This document shows positions 13,126 through 25,300 of a stretch of DNA of 64,000 nucleotides, one piece after another (positions within the stretch are counted from its first letter, which is position 1; each line of letters opens with the position of its first letter). This DNA comes from Anarhynchus alexandrinus. Taxonomy: Eukaryota > Chordata > Aves > Charadriiformes > Charadriidae. The stretch lies in NCBI GenBank assembly GCA_008711295.1, contig VUYV01000011.1, positions 1,839,539 to 1,903,538 on the forward strand. Reading direction: 5' to 3'. The position numbers and the translations under genes were made by a program. The notes under the pieces are model-generated. The model made no database searches. It saw only the letters and a list, made by a program, of their open reading frames with translations, and was not told the origin of the DNA.

Positions 13126-13233
13126 AGCTTTTTTTTTTTTTTAATTTATTTTAATTTGGGGGTTTTTTGGGTTGGTTTGTTGTTGTTTTGGGGTTTTGGG
13201 GTTTTGGGGTGGTTTTTTTTTGTTTATTTTTTC
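13126..13233 (+). repeat. T/G-rich low-complexity tract with TTTTGGGG units
   Basis: A T-run is followed by alternating T and G blocks. G-runs of three or more lie at 13158-13162, 13169-13171, 13190-13193, 13198-13201 and 13206-13209. The last three are separated by exactly four T, forming tandem GGGGTTTT units. The strand could fold into a G-quadruplex using the last three runs plus an upstream run across a long loop. It is flanked by T-rich sequence on both sides. Confidence 0.85.
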
Positions 13234-14164
13234 TTTTTTAAGGAAATTGTCGTTCATTTTCTTTCTGCATTTAACTGGAATATCTGAAACCTCTGTATTT
13301 TCCATGGAGTTCAGTCAGTATTGTTCTGATCTCCATTCACTTCCAACATAACATAAGGACTTCTTTTCTTGACTCTTACCTAACCAGAGAAGTGGAACTT
13401 ATTTACATGAGTAGAAAACATACTCTTCTCCTTTCAGCTAAAATATGGTGCATTGTTATGCTTCCACTAAATAGACACACTGGTTTTGCTTCAGTATTAA
13501 AGGAATGTTCTTTTCACTGGAATGAAGGTGCTGATAATTGGCCCAGCATATTTTCTTCAGGCATCTGTTAAGCTAATTACTGCTTAAGCTTACCGTCCTG
13601 CATTTTTTCCCCTACTTTGTCAGGGATGCTGTGGGGGGAAAAAAAAAAAAGCTGCTAAACAGAACTTCTTGTTCGTTTGTTTGTTTTAACATAATGATGG
13701 TCATGACAAGCTCTTTATTGTTTGATTATTTTCTGGTCGAACTATCTACAGAATTAGGATTTCTAAATTTTAATTTTGCAGCAGCTTATAGCTGACTGAA
13801 AATTTTAATTGGCTGCTTGGTGTTTTAAAGCACTAGATTAATCTTTGTGAATCATCCTAACTGGCAGGTTTTAGTGATCCAAGTAATTTACTTACATAAT
13901 TTATTTCTTTGTGTTTGAGGGAAAAGTCCATATAAATGCCATTATGTGAAATTTCCATGTAGCACAATAATTGCAGGCAAACTTATGCCTTCAGAAATTG
14001 ATCTTCTAGAAGAGTTGGAATCACAAGAGAATACTTTTTAAGTCTGTGTTTCGTTCCTCTTCAATGTAATAGACTTTAAGTTAAGGCACAGTATTTAAAA
14101 CGCTACAAGCTGAGTATTGAACACAACAGGAATTTTTATCTGAAGAAAGCAAAACATAAAAGCT

Positions 14165-14360
14165 GAGGTCAGGGCTTAGTCCTGGTTTGAGGTAAAACAG
14201 GACCAGGACATCCTCTCTGACGTCCCCTCTCTCTCGCGCCCGTTTTAGCAGTGACACTGTGCACGTACAGCAGTGAGTGACGGCACCGCCGCTCTCCCTG
14301 GGGGCAGCCCATCGCACTCCCGTTGCACAGCACAGCCCCCCACAGCCCCCCGGGCTCAGC
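14165..14360. other. Short GC-richer patch with several CpGs
   Basis: In AT-rich surroundings this interval has a clear rise in G+C and several CpG dinucleotides (TCTCGCGCCCG, GACGGCACCGCCG, CCCCCCGGGC). It is shorter than a typical CpG-island promoter. No TATA box, initiator or adjoining first-exon donor is convincing. Overlapping minus-strand frames of 68 and 78 codons are explained by the lower stop frequency of GC-rich DNA. Confidence 0.5.
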
Positions 14361-17300
14361 CTGGTTGAAAGGCAAAGCTCATATCAGAGAAGCATTACCC
14401 ACCCTGTAACATGGGCACCCCAAGTGTGCAATCAACAAAGCTTATCATAATTACGAGTAGCCATTGTGGGAATTGTGCTCTGCCTCTGTATTTCTCACTC
14501 CCCCTCCCAGTCTCAAAGGCGATGAAAAACTTATGAACTCAAATGTCAGGAATGCTTAGCTGATTATTTTATTGGCAATACACTGCCATTACCTCTCCTC
14601 CCTCTCCTAAGGTCCTTGGTGTAAGAGCTTTCAGAGTGCATTGCTGAACCCTCGGAAAAAGAGGAGCCACGATGGATGGCTTTTCTCCTCACGCAGGCAA
14701 TTGAGAAGGAAACCACATATGACAAACGCTGATTTGGCTAAGCATGAATCCTTTATTACATAAATCAACTTCATGTTGTTTATGCAGTCAGTATAAAAAT
14801 TCACTTACGGATTTTATTTATTTAACTGCACATTTTATTCTGCTTAGCGAATAGCAATCTGCCTGACCTTACATGCACTCTGCAAATGCGGGCCAGGGAG
14901 TGGTCTCGTTAACAGGACAAAAAAGAACATCTATTTCTCTCTCCACTCCTTGAAAATATATTCACTAGAGCACCCCCATCAGTTGTGGATTTCGTTATTG
15001 CTGGGGAGGATATATTAACTGCTTTTACATCTCTGCATCCAGCCTAAGGAACCAGTTTCCCAGATCTTATAACCCCAGAATTTTAAAAAATTGACAGAAT
15101 CAAAACACAGATTTCCAAAGCTGAAAAATGTAATCACAGAGTTCCCATTAATTTAAAAGGTTAATCTATTCCAAATGCTAAAATCTAAACCTTTTTAATT
15201 GCATCCTAGTCCTGGAGCTGAATTGTACAGCAAGCAACAGATTTCATTTATTTTCTCAATAATGTATAGCCTTCCTTTTAAATGAGTACTTTAAAAATGT
15301 TTTTCATCTTCCAAAACAAGATGCTCAGGAAATATTTTTTTCTTTGCTACACTGAAAAGCGGTATTCATGTGATGACTTTATTTCTGAATTCTCTGCACT
15401 ACTTTAAGTCTCAGCTATCAACGAGGTAAGTGATAAACAGAGCCCATGAAGAAAAAAACAAAACAAAAAAAACCACCAAAACAACCCTTGGCAGGTAGAA
15501 ATGAGTGAAGAAACAGTTCTCAAATTATATTAGAGCAGATTTTCAAAATGCCCAGCAGCCATCAGCTTCCAGCATTTGCAAATGCAACATCTGGTCACCT
15601 ATTTCCAGGCCTAATTGGGAGTCACTGGGGGTACTGAGATCTGGATATAAAGATCTTTTTGAAGTTTGGTCTGTATTTTTGCTTAAAAGCAGCTCTGTTG
15701 GCTCGCAAAGTCAGCATTTGCATATTGTGGAGTATGTAGAATGCCACTGTCTTTCCATTTCATCTTGCGGAGTCCTAGAGACAAATCCTATGTGAATTTT
15801 AAGACTGTGCTTTCTGCCAGTGTTTACGAGGCAGGAGGCTGTCACTGCAGTTTATACCGCATCTAATCAATGCTCAGGGAAGAATTAAAGTGGTTATAGT
15901 TTGCTATTAAAAAGACATGGGTGGCTAGATAACTTTGATCTTGGAGTCTGCTTAGCCCTGGCAAGGAATGTCATTAAAAGCATCCTGCCTTGGAATTCCA
16001 AACTGTATTTTTTAAAAAGTGACGGAGACCTCCCTCTCCTTCTCCCCGCCCGATCAGAAAAGCAAGAACCAGCACTGTCAAGCACTGGAGATAAAAGAGC
16101 ATGGTTTCCTCTGAAAGCTTGCAGCTATGGAAGCAAAAGTTTGAGGGATAGCTTCATTTAAACAAGTTTCAAACCAATTGCATAACGCAAATGCACAGCA
16201 GCACTGCAGGCAGATTGACCCTGCCTCCCTAAAAATACCAAAAATGAACTGCTGCATCTTTTCCTACAGGCAGATATGAGGCAACTGCTGGAGTAAACAG
16301 ATCCCATCACAGTCCTACTGACTTCATTTGTGCAATGGCTTTTGGTTGAAAGCAGCAGGGTCTGGCCTTGCGACAGCACTCATCAGCCAAGTCGGGGAAC
16401 TACGCGTGCAGTCAAGCCAAGGTGGAGCACAGGCAGACCAAAACAAGCACTTTCTGTCTGAGCTTCATAGTGCTCTTGGATGTTGTCAAGCCTATTCAGC
16501 AAGAACTCCTCTGATCTCCCCATACCTGAGCAAAATCTGCCTTTTGATCACATACAGCTGACCCAGATTTCCAGGTGGGCTCGAGGAGGCATCAGGGAGA
16601 GGGAGGGAGGGACCAGAGAGGGAACAAGTGGCTAAAGCCAGAAAGTAATTCCTTGTGACATGCTTTGTATTTGGCTCTTCCCATCCTCCCTACTACCTTC
16701 AGCTTCTACAACCAGAATTCAGTTAAGCCTTGTGGAGTCGTCCTTCTTATTATTAACTTTATAGATTAAGAATTTCAAATGTCAAGCACTGGATATGAAA
16801 GTAATTGGTGCTTATAAAGGGACATATGGTCAAAAACTTGTATGGGTAAAATAAACTGCACTTTAAAGATATATCAGTTCTTTTTTGTGGAAGATAAGTT
16901 ACATGGAATAGGTGTATAAGACAAACCATTCTTTTTAATACCCAACCCCTAAAACTGCAATCACATTTTCATCTTATATATAGACTCAAGGGGCCCCCAT
17001 TTTATATGTAATCTATAAATCGTTTGAGGTATGGGCAATTTCCTTTGATCTCCTCACACTGCAGTCAGCACAATAAAGTGTGGGTCCAGAGCTACAGCTC
17101 TTAAAAGGACCATGACAAAATAGGAGACCTTTGAATGTCTTGCTTGAGAGTGTGTCAACAAGTCTGGTCAGGAATCAGACCAAGCACGCAATTATGAAAA
17201 ATTTGTCAGAGCAGCTAAAAGCAAGAGTGGGTTTCAGCCAGCAGCTCTCCAACTGGATGACACGTGGCCTCATCAGCACAGCAGCAGCCATCTGACCACC

Positions 17301-20300
17301 CAGCGACTGGCCGGACACCGCCACCGCCCAACAGGTTTTGACATGCAGCTCTGTGCACACCCCACAGCGCCGTGTCCCTGCTCTGGCAGTGGCAGGTAAC
17401 CCGTCCCTGCATAAATCCCAGCTTGCAAATCTACAAAGAAATAAGCAGCCGTGAATATTTCCTTTGACTAATCCTGAGATACGATAGCAGCATTTCCCGA
17501 TCTGAGCGTGACGTGGCAGCAGAGATTTGCACCCATGAGCAGAGCAGGAGGCTGACATGTCAGAGATACCCAGCAAACATCGGAATAACTAAAGAGACAC
17601 AGCTCATCACTGCACAGATCATTGTTTGGAAACAAAAATCAGTCTTCTGACTGACAAGTGACAATGACAAGTGGATTAAACATCAAAATAATGAAGTAGC
17701 CACTCATAATGCGAAATAAGGCCCACGTTCAGCAAGGTGCTATAGTCAACTGCATCGCTAATGGATGTGCAGTTCCTGAAAGAGGTATTAACAACTATTG
17801 TGGGCTTTTTCCAAAGAAGCTTTTTCTATTGTAGTGGTGTGACCATATTGCCACAGAATTTTATCACCTCGGTATTCAGCTAGCACTTCTACTCGTTCCG
17901 AGGGATTTAATACACAATTGCACCTTAGCCTCCAATGCAGAATTGTACCTATAAGCCAATACAGGCTGTTATATTCTTCTGATATGAGCTGGGATGGTGT
18001 CAAGACCTGGCTAGGGTTTTACCCATTCACACAAGCGAGGGACAGGTTTTTCCTGGGTTTGGGAGAGCCTGAGTGGGAGAACCAGCAGCAGCCTAAAAGC
18101 AGCTGACACAGCTCCAGAGGATCAGTCAAAACAGCAAGCAGACTGCACGCAGCAAGCAACGTTTAAAAGGCTTTTGAGAAAATAGGTGCAGTTTCAGCTA
18201 CCACATCAACTGAATAGCCCCCCACACAGCCCTAAAGCACATGAAATAAAATACTTTTCTTACTTTGTGCCAGGAAAAGGACTGAAACAGCTATCAGAAC
18301 AAGGGTGCATCTTCCTTGGCAATTTACTGTGCAGTGGCAGTGCCTTTCTGACACAAGGCTCCTTGGTGTCTACTTCTGAAGTGCTTTAGATTGTGCTTTG
18401 CTGCTCCCCCAGCTGGGCCATCCCCAGTGAAACCCATGTGGAAGCTACACACCAGCAAACCTACCAGTCAGACAAAGATCACGAACGTAAGATCCCAAAC
18501 CCCAGTTTGTAAAAACAGACTTTGAAATAAGATTACCAGTCTAGCCCTAGGTGACACAAATAATCACTAGGGATGACAGGTCCTTGAACTGTACTGCTTC
18601 CCTCTACAACACCTCTCCTTGTGCTAAACTGTTTGCTATTGCAGATACACCCTGGGGATCCTGCAGGAAAATATTTCACAGCAATTATTTGATGCTGCAG
18701 AAATTGCTCCTGATGGGTAGTCTCAGAGCTGTACCTCCAGCGCATCCTTCCAGCATTGGCCCTGCATTTCTAATCCCCTGCATTAGCATTACTGTTAAGC
18801 CTTCTACTGTTTCACTTACATTTCTGGGAGAGATCTTCAAACATTTTCTGTCAAGCTAGACAGTAAAGATTTGCATTGTGGGATGTTAAAAATGCAATGT
18901 AACCATAGACATGGAGACCTACATAATATACCAGAGACTTGTTCTTCCACCAAGTGACCCCAGCAATCTCTGCATTCTGGCACTGCTGCTCAGAAAAATG
19001 GATCTTAAGGACAAATGTCTGAATCTTAGAATTTCTCAGGGAAGTCATGATTTTGCTTCAGATTAGGGCAGATGGAGTGATGAAATACATCTCTCCAGTC
19101 AGTCTCTTTGATAACCTTGTTTTTTATCCTCAGAATAAAGTCAGAAATTTTTGTGGGCTTTTGTTTTTGCTTTTCTCCCCTCTCTGGTCTAAAAACTAAC
19201 CAGATTTCCAAAGATGAACTGATTGTTTTCTATGGCTTAAAAAGACTAAAATTTCATTTTCACACACACAATAGACTCTGCACATCATATCTCCGTACCT
19301 GCAGCTAGATTGTCACAGAAAGTGGAATATATAGCGTGTTAAACTTTTAAAGAAATAGCTCTTAAGTTTAGAGCTTATATAATAATGGGTTTATACTAAA
19401 AACAGATATTGAAGACAACAGCCAAATCGTATGTCCTTATTTTAGCAGAAGAAAGTGGATGAGAAAAGAGGAACTAGTTCCCTCACAAAGAGAATTGAGA
19501 AAAAGCTGATTTGAGAAAGCTCTGGGGCTCCTGCTTTGTTGCTTACTGGGAGGGGGAGTTTGGGACACATCAATCCTTCCATTCATTGTGCTTCCAGGGA
19601 GGGTATCTCAGCCCCTCCATTCACACCAGAGCTCGTTCACCTTTGTTCCTGTCTGAAAATTAATATATTAACAGATAATTATTGTTCCATCAAAGTCATC
19701 AAGTACTACTGCTAACTTTGAATTCAGTCACATAGCCAAAAGGGAAAGAGGCCAAGTGTTTATATACCTATGTTTCTGCAGCACCTGTGACTCTTAATTA
19801 AAGACCAGACCACCTTGCACTAGCTGGGGCAAACACCAAGAAACAGAGTGGGTTCTTGTCCCCAAGGGTTTGCAATCCAAATGTCAGAGAAGAGAGAGCA
19901 GGTGGGAAATACAATGGAAAGTATGTGAGCACCACAGAAAGGTCTGTCTTAAGCCACAGAAAGCATGTCTGCATAAACATTTTCTGAGCAGCATGCAGTT
20001 CCTCTTAACAAGATTAGATTGCTCCTTCCCAAGGCATTAGGAGGTGGCTCTTTCCTGCAGAAGACCATTGTTCACCTTGACTGAGGGTAACCACCTGGAA
20101 TTGTGATAATGGAAAGGCGGTATAACTACAGGTAGTAATAAACTACTGCAGAAAAACACTGCTTCAGGGCTAGAAGTGACCACCACCCCTTGTAAATTGG
20201 CAGGTTCTTGCCATGAAGTGAGGCTTCCCTTCTCACCTCGCGCCCCATCATCCTGCTGTTCCCTCCAGGCTCTGTCCCTGTCCCGAGGCTGAGCAGGTAG

Positions 20301-22015
20301 TCAGCAAGGGAGGTTTCGGTTCAATATAGCTTGTTAAGTCAAGGCGGAAATTGCAGTAGCTTGCATGACAGCATAAAGAAGCATTTTAGAGTTTGTTGAT
20401 TCTTGCATTGTAAGAGGTATTGATCATGAGTTGTGGAACAGGAAATCATGCTTCAAGTGCAATAGGTGTAGCATCAAGTGCAATTATCCCAGAGAAAATA
20501 TGGGGGATTGTGTATTAAAGCTATTTTCCTGTAGCAGCTTGCCTTTTAACTCTTCTGCAGCATCAATTGCTACGCTAGGAATACAGTGAACTTTGCTTCT
20601 CTGAGCCCTCAGCTGGAGAATTTGCCTTTTTCCTTTTAACTTCTCTCCCAATTTTTTTGTATGCTTGCCTGCTGAAAAGGTTGTTAAAGGTGCATTTACA
20701 GGCAACCTGAACAAATCAGCCTTCCAAAGGATACACCTCATCTGGCAAATGTTTTCTTATTACAATAGCATTAAGTAACGATTTTCACACAGGAAAGAAA
20801 GGCTCCTGTTTCAAGCTGAGTTGTAGCAAGCATACACACATCTTGTGTGGTTTACCTGCACGTATAATGTCTGGGCACAACTAGCTATTCTTGAGAAAGA
20901 AAATAGTCCAGTCAACACGCTGCTGTGCATGAGCTTTTCTTCCTGTTTAAAATGCAGCACCCCAAAACATATGCTTTGGGTACAGCAGTCACCAGGAACC
21001 TGTCAGCTGGTCCTCAGAGGGAAACATATTGTTTCCTACATTGCATAGACAGGAAAGTTAGTAAAAAGTCTATAAATGAGAAAGCGAAGAACCAAACTCA
21101 ACCTCTAGCTATATTTAAAGTAAGGCAAATAGAAATAACACTCCTTACGACTGCTTCATCAACATTCATTATAAGAAGACCTCTTTTGAGGGGAAAATCA
21201 TTCTAGCTTCTTCGAGCTATGACCACAGATGTATAAGCAACATCACTGTGCATTTCTTTTATGGCCCTGAATCTTAAGATAATCCATCTATTTTCAAAGA
21301 TTTAGGGATACTGAACAGTATTGGTAAAACTATTCATAAATCTCTGAAGTAAATTGAAACACAAGCTTGCAAAGAACAATAAGTGATCAAACAGCCCCCT
21401 GATGATGCATGAAACCACGTATGTCCCCTTTCATGAATATTTCTTACTTATCAAATCCACTTGCTTACCCTTACTTATCTCCCTTACTTAGAACCCCAGT
21501 TCTCTAAAAGACATAAATATCTCTCTCAGCCTAGATTTACAAACTGCTACCCCCTACTTACCATGCTTGCTTGCTTGTTCACTCCTTCCCTCCTTCCTTT
21601 TCTCCCTCAGCTGCAGCCAAGCACAAAAGACCTTGGCTTGCAACACCTGAAACTTATAGCCTCCCAGTTCCCATAATACACTGGAACACAAGGTTAAAGA
21701 ACCTATATGAGTCCCTTTCTTAGATGCTTTTCTATTTTTAGTGAGAAAGACATGTTTAAATAGATGGTATGTGGGTTTTTGGAGTTAAAATCACAGCAAG
21801 TTTTGTAGGCTCAAGTTCAACACTCCAGACAAGTGCAATCTTGCAGAGAACGCTGAAGGGAACAAGCGAAGGGATGGTGGAAAGGAAAAGGACTAGCAGC
21901 TGTATATTTCAGCTATAAGATATTATGAGATAAATAGTTCAGAAAAGCTTAATCTTGTTTTTAGAGTACCAAGTGATTTCATAAATAGCTACCAACTTAT
22001 TTTGAAAATAAAAAA

Positions 22016-22327
22016 AGGGGGGGCCTACAGGAGAGCTGGGGAAGGACTTTTTACTAGGGCATGTAGTGATAGGATGAGGGGGAATGGCTTCAAACTGGAA
22101 GAGGGCAGGTTTAGATTGAACGTTAGGAAGAAGTTTTTCACTTTGAGGGTGGTAAGGCACTGGAACAGGTTGCCCAGAGAGGTTGTTGAGGCCCCAACCC
22201 TGGAGGTGTTCAAGGCCAGGCTGGATGTGGCCCTGGGCAACCTGGTCTAGTGGGAGGTGTCCCTGCCTATGGCAGGGGGGTTGGAACTCGATGATCAAGG
22301 TCCTTTCCAACCTAAACCATTCTATGA
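22016..22327 (+). mobile_element. 5'-truncated CR1 LINE, young copy 2
   Basis: A sense-oriented CR1 3' end that starts at the GGGGGCCTACAGGAG segment, directly after a host A-run and G-run that merge with it. It continues to the 3' UTR and ends with a single CATTCTATGA unit. Relative to copy 1 it lacks CTT in the segment before CAAGGTCC, a variant it shares with copy 3, which suggests a common subfamily. The reading frame is intact from truncation to stop. Confidence 0.94.
22023..22250 (+). CDS. CR1 ORF2 C-terminal fragment, copy 2
   Basis: About 75 codons with a TAG stop at 22248-22250 encode the last part of CR1 ORF2, from the [13 protein letters not shown] segment through [13 protein letters not shown] to [15 protein letters not shown]. 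It is colinear with copy 1 with only a few substitutions. No stops or frameshifts interrupt it, but it lacks every catalytic domain. Open-frame extension to 22002 is flanking DNA. Confidence 0.88.
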   Translation, partial: AYRRAGEGLFTRACSDRMRGNGFKLEEGRFRLNVRKKFFTLRVVRHWNRLPREVVEAPTLEVFKARLDVALGNLV

Positions 22328-25300
22328 AAATCTCATGTTTTAGGCTACAATCTACCTTCATACTGGTACTACTAGAAAGGTGTTTTACCTAGCAGCAGGG
22401 TAACGTATAACTTTATCTTTAGAGAGTACTGATGCTGCCTATTCTCCTTAGAGGTAGCAGTGTATTACTGCAGGAAAGGTGGTAATCCAGGTTTCTCACA
22501 GCTTTCTATAATGAGAGTGTTGCTATTTGTAGTGAGGTTGCAGCTGTGATTGTTTAAGGATTGGTATTTTACAGCTTAGAAAAAATTCTTTATGTTCAGG
22601 GAATTGAAATGTTCATCACCGATTATTTCTACTGGTACTTGTTTTCTTCTTGCAGTTTCTTTTCACAAGAGGAGCCTCAGGGATCTTTGTCAGGAATATT
22701 GCTCCCTGTGGAGGGGTTAAGGACTGGTTCTCGAGCACTAGAAAGTACATTTCTAGCACATGAGGCAAAATGCTTTGCAGAGCCCTTTTACTCTTGCTAG
22801 TATCTGGTTGCATCTAGCGGAACTTTGGGACTCTTCATTCTATTCCTTTTATTATTTAGCTTCAGTGGTGTGAGGGGATATGCTGAAAGAGAGAGACTGG
22901 GTAATACCCTTTTTGTAAGTATATAGTCATACTCATTTCCTCTGTGTTGGAACCCAAAGGTTTCTGGGGTTTACCTTGTGTGTTTAGGTTTGGCAGGTGC
23001 CCATATTAGCAGCTTCTCCATTTTCATGACTTCTTCACAGCCAAAATTTCACATGGGAGGGAAACATAATCAGATAAGCGACTGCAATCTCTATCACACA
23101 TATGCCACTTGGTAGTGCCGGGTTGTTTATGACCAGATTATTTGGAGGAACAGGAGGGAAGACTGACAAACACAAATCCACACCCTAATGCAATTGAGGT
23201 AAGTGGCTTTGTACAGAGAAGAGGATAAAACTGCATTTGTATCTTGCTTAGCAAGAATAGTCTAAGCATCCTCAGCAAGCACTCATTGGGGACCGGGATT
23301 CTCTGTAGTGGATGAGCCTGAAGGAATATAAAATATTGTACCTGCCTCCCACATGTGGCGTGAGGTTTAATAAATATTTCCAACACAGTTGAGGATTCTG
23401 GCAGGAAAGGGGCTATTACAAATGTGAAGTGCTATTACCAGTCTGATGTGCTAAAAATATTCATTTCTTTACCTCTGACAAAGCGTCTTGTTAACGAGCT
23501 ATTTCACAAATGTCTAAATGAATTCAGCATGAAATGATTTATTGCCATGCTTGCAATAGCGAAAATATACGCATGTTCTCAAAGAAACAAACTCTCGCTC
23601 AAGGAGCAATCTTTGGCAAGGTTCATAAGTTCTGCTGTTACTTTAACAATTCTCTTTTTCTTCTGCCAAAACAACTTGCCAAAGTAAAATAAGACATGGC
23701 CTGTATTTTTTTTTTTTAAAGTACTTTATTTCTATGTGTATTAACTGTTTGGGGTAAGGTAACTTCAATTGTCCTGAAGTTGTAATGCAATTAAAATTAT
23801 TATGAAGGTCAAACATGCAGGAACTTACCTTAAAAGTCTGACATGCTGAGCTGACTACACAAAATACAGGATATATTTGCCTTATTTCTTTTAGTTTGTA
23901 TATTTACATGTGGAAGCAAACCCTTTTAACTGGAAATGATCATGTAAAATCCAAGCTTAGGCTTCAGAGTGCCTTACACGAGTGTCTGATAAGGCAAAGC
24001 TCTCCTTCATCAAAGTTACTCATTGTAATTTGAAAGAAAATCTTGAAAATAGTTGGTGCTGTAGATGGCTGCACATGCCACAATCCACACCTAAAACAAG
24101 TCAGCATTGGGAGGGGCCCGGAACAGGAGTGTTGGGTTAGTCCCTAACAGATAAAAACGTGTCGTTAACTCAGATTCAACGAACTAGTGGTGAAATTATG
24201 CTGCTATTTATTAGTCATAGAATTTTGTCAGCTTATCAGTCATAGAATCTATTCAGAAAGGCAGATGGTTTCTCCTCATATGTGTAACTCAGGCTTTGTA
24301 TTTTCCTCTACTTTTTGCCTACAGATATGGAAAGTTACGAAACCAGGGACCCATAGAACTATGGAAAGGCTGAGTTGGTAAGTAAAGTACAGAGGGTAAA
24401 ATCTAGTTTCTTCGATTATTTTACATTAAGCTATTTGAAATAAATTTTGGCTCTGAAAGTATCAGAAAACTCACTGGAGACCACCTTTAAATTCTTTGAT
24501 GGGACTCTTCTGTGGTAAAATAAAAGCACCCTATGTAACTGAGGGTCATAAGTGTGTTTACTAAAAAAAAAAAAAGAATTTTTTTCATTTGTAACAGAGC
24601 AGAGAACTTGTAACACTCAAACTCCGCTCACCTGGATTTGCAGCAGAACTCCAGCATACACGCGAATACTTTCCCAGCTCCGGCTGCCATGTAGGTGCAA
24701 GGTTGATACTGAAGTGTGGACTCTCTCCAGAGTTTATGAGGAGAAAAAAGTTGAAGACAGAGTGAAGCGTAGCAAGCCCACAGCCCTTCTGCGGACGTAT
24801 TTTTCTCTGACAGTCTCATCTAACATGAATGAGAAGCTCACCAATTTACAACATTAATTGGTTGATATTTTTTACTAGTGCTATATGAGAGTAAATGTCA
24901 GTTGTCACAGCTGGTATTTTTTCCCAACACTTTTCGTCAATATTAGTGTCAATTTCATTGACGATTTACCCTGAAAAACACATTGGAAATATTTGCATTG
25001 GTCTGAGTCTCAGCTGGTAAAAATGGCAGCAGTTCCACTGATGTTAATAGAGATATGATGAGCAAAACTAGCTCGGGACCGAGTTTCTTAATGCTGTATC
25101 CCACTGCACTCCTGTAGTTTGCTAAACCATGTTTAATGCCCTGCCACAGCCTATTGCAATAACTGTGAATATTGGCCAGTTTCAGAATGCCGCAAATGTA
25201 TTATTTATATCATCAAATGTCTTTTATGAAATACAAAGCAAATTGTACAGACAACCTCCATTATTTCCTTGTGGCTGGAAGGCAAATCTCTCACTTTCTT

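Larger units (their letters stand above)
11106..22015. other. Unique non-coding DNA between two CR1 copies
   Basis: No gene can be supported over about 10.9 kb. Listed separately are a T/G-rich tract (13126-13233) and a GC-richer patch (14165-14360). A run rich in TAAT-type motifs and ATAAATCA/TTTATGCAG words at about 14540-14880 looks like regulatory conserved DNA but cannot be tested here. Pyrimidine-rich CTTG/CCTT repeats lie at about 21565-21610 and end in a strong acceptor-like CTCCCTCAG at 21610. A GAG|GTAAGT donor word at 15425/15426 has no convincing partner. Open frames such as 17175-17576 (minus, 133 codons) carry no recognisable domain. Confidence 0.5.

Noticed and set aside
17175..17576. 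133-codon minus-strand open frame
   Set aside because: Lies in locally GC-richer DNA with fewer stops; no domain or splice evidence.
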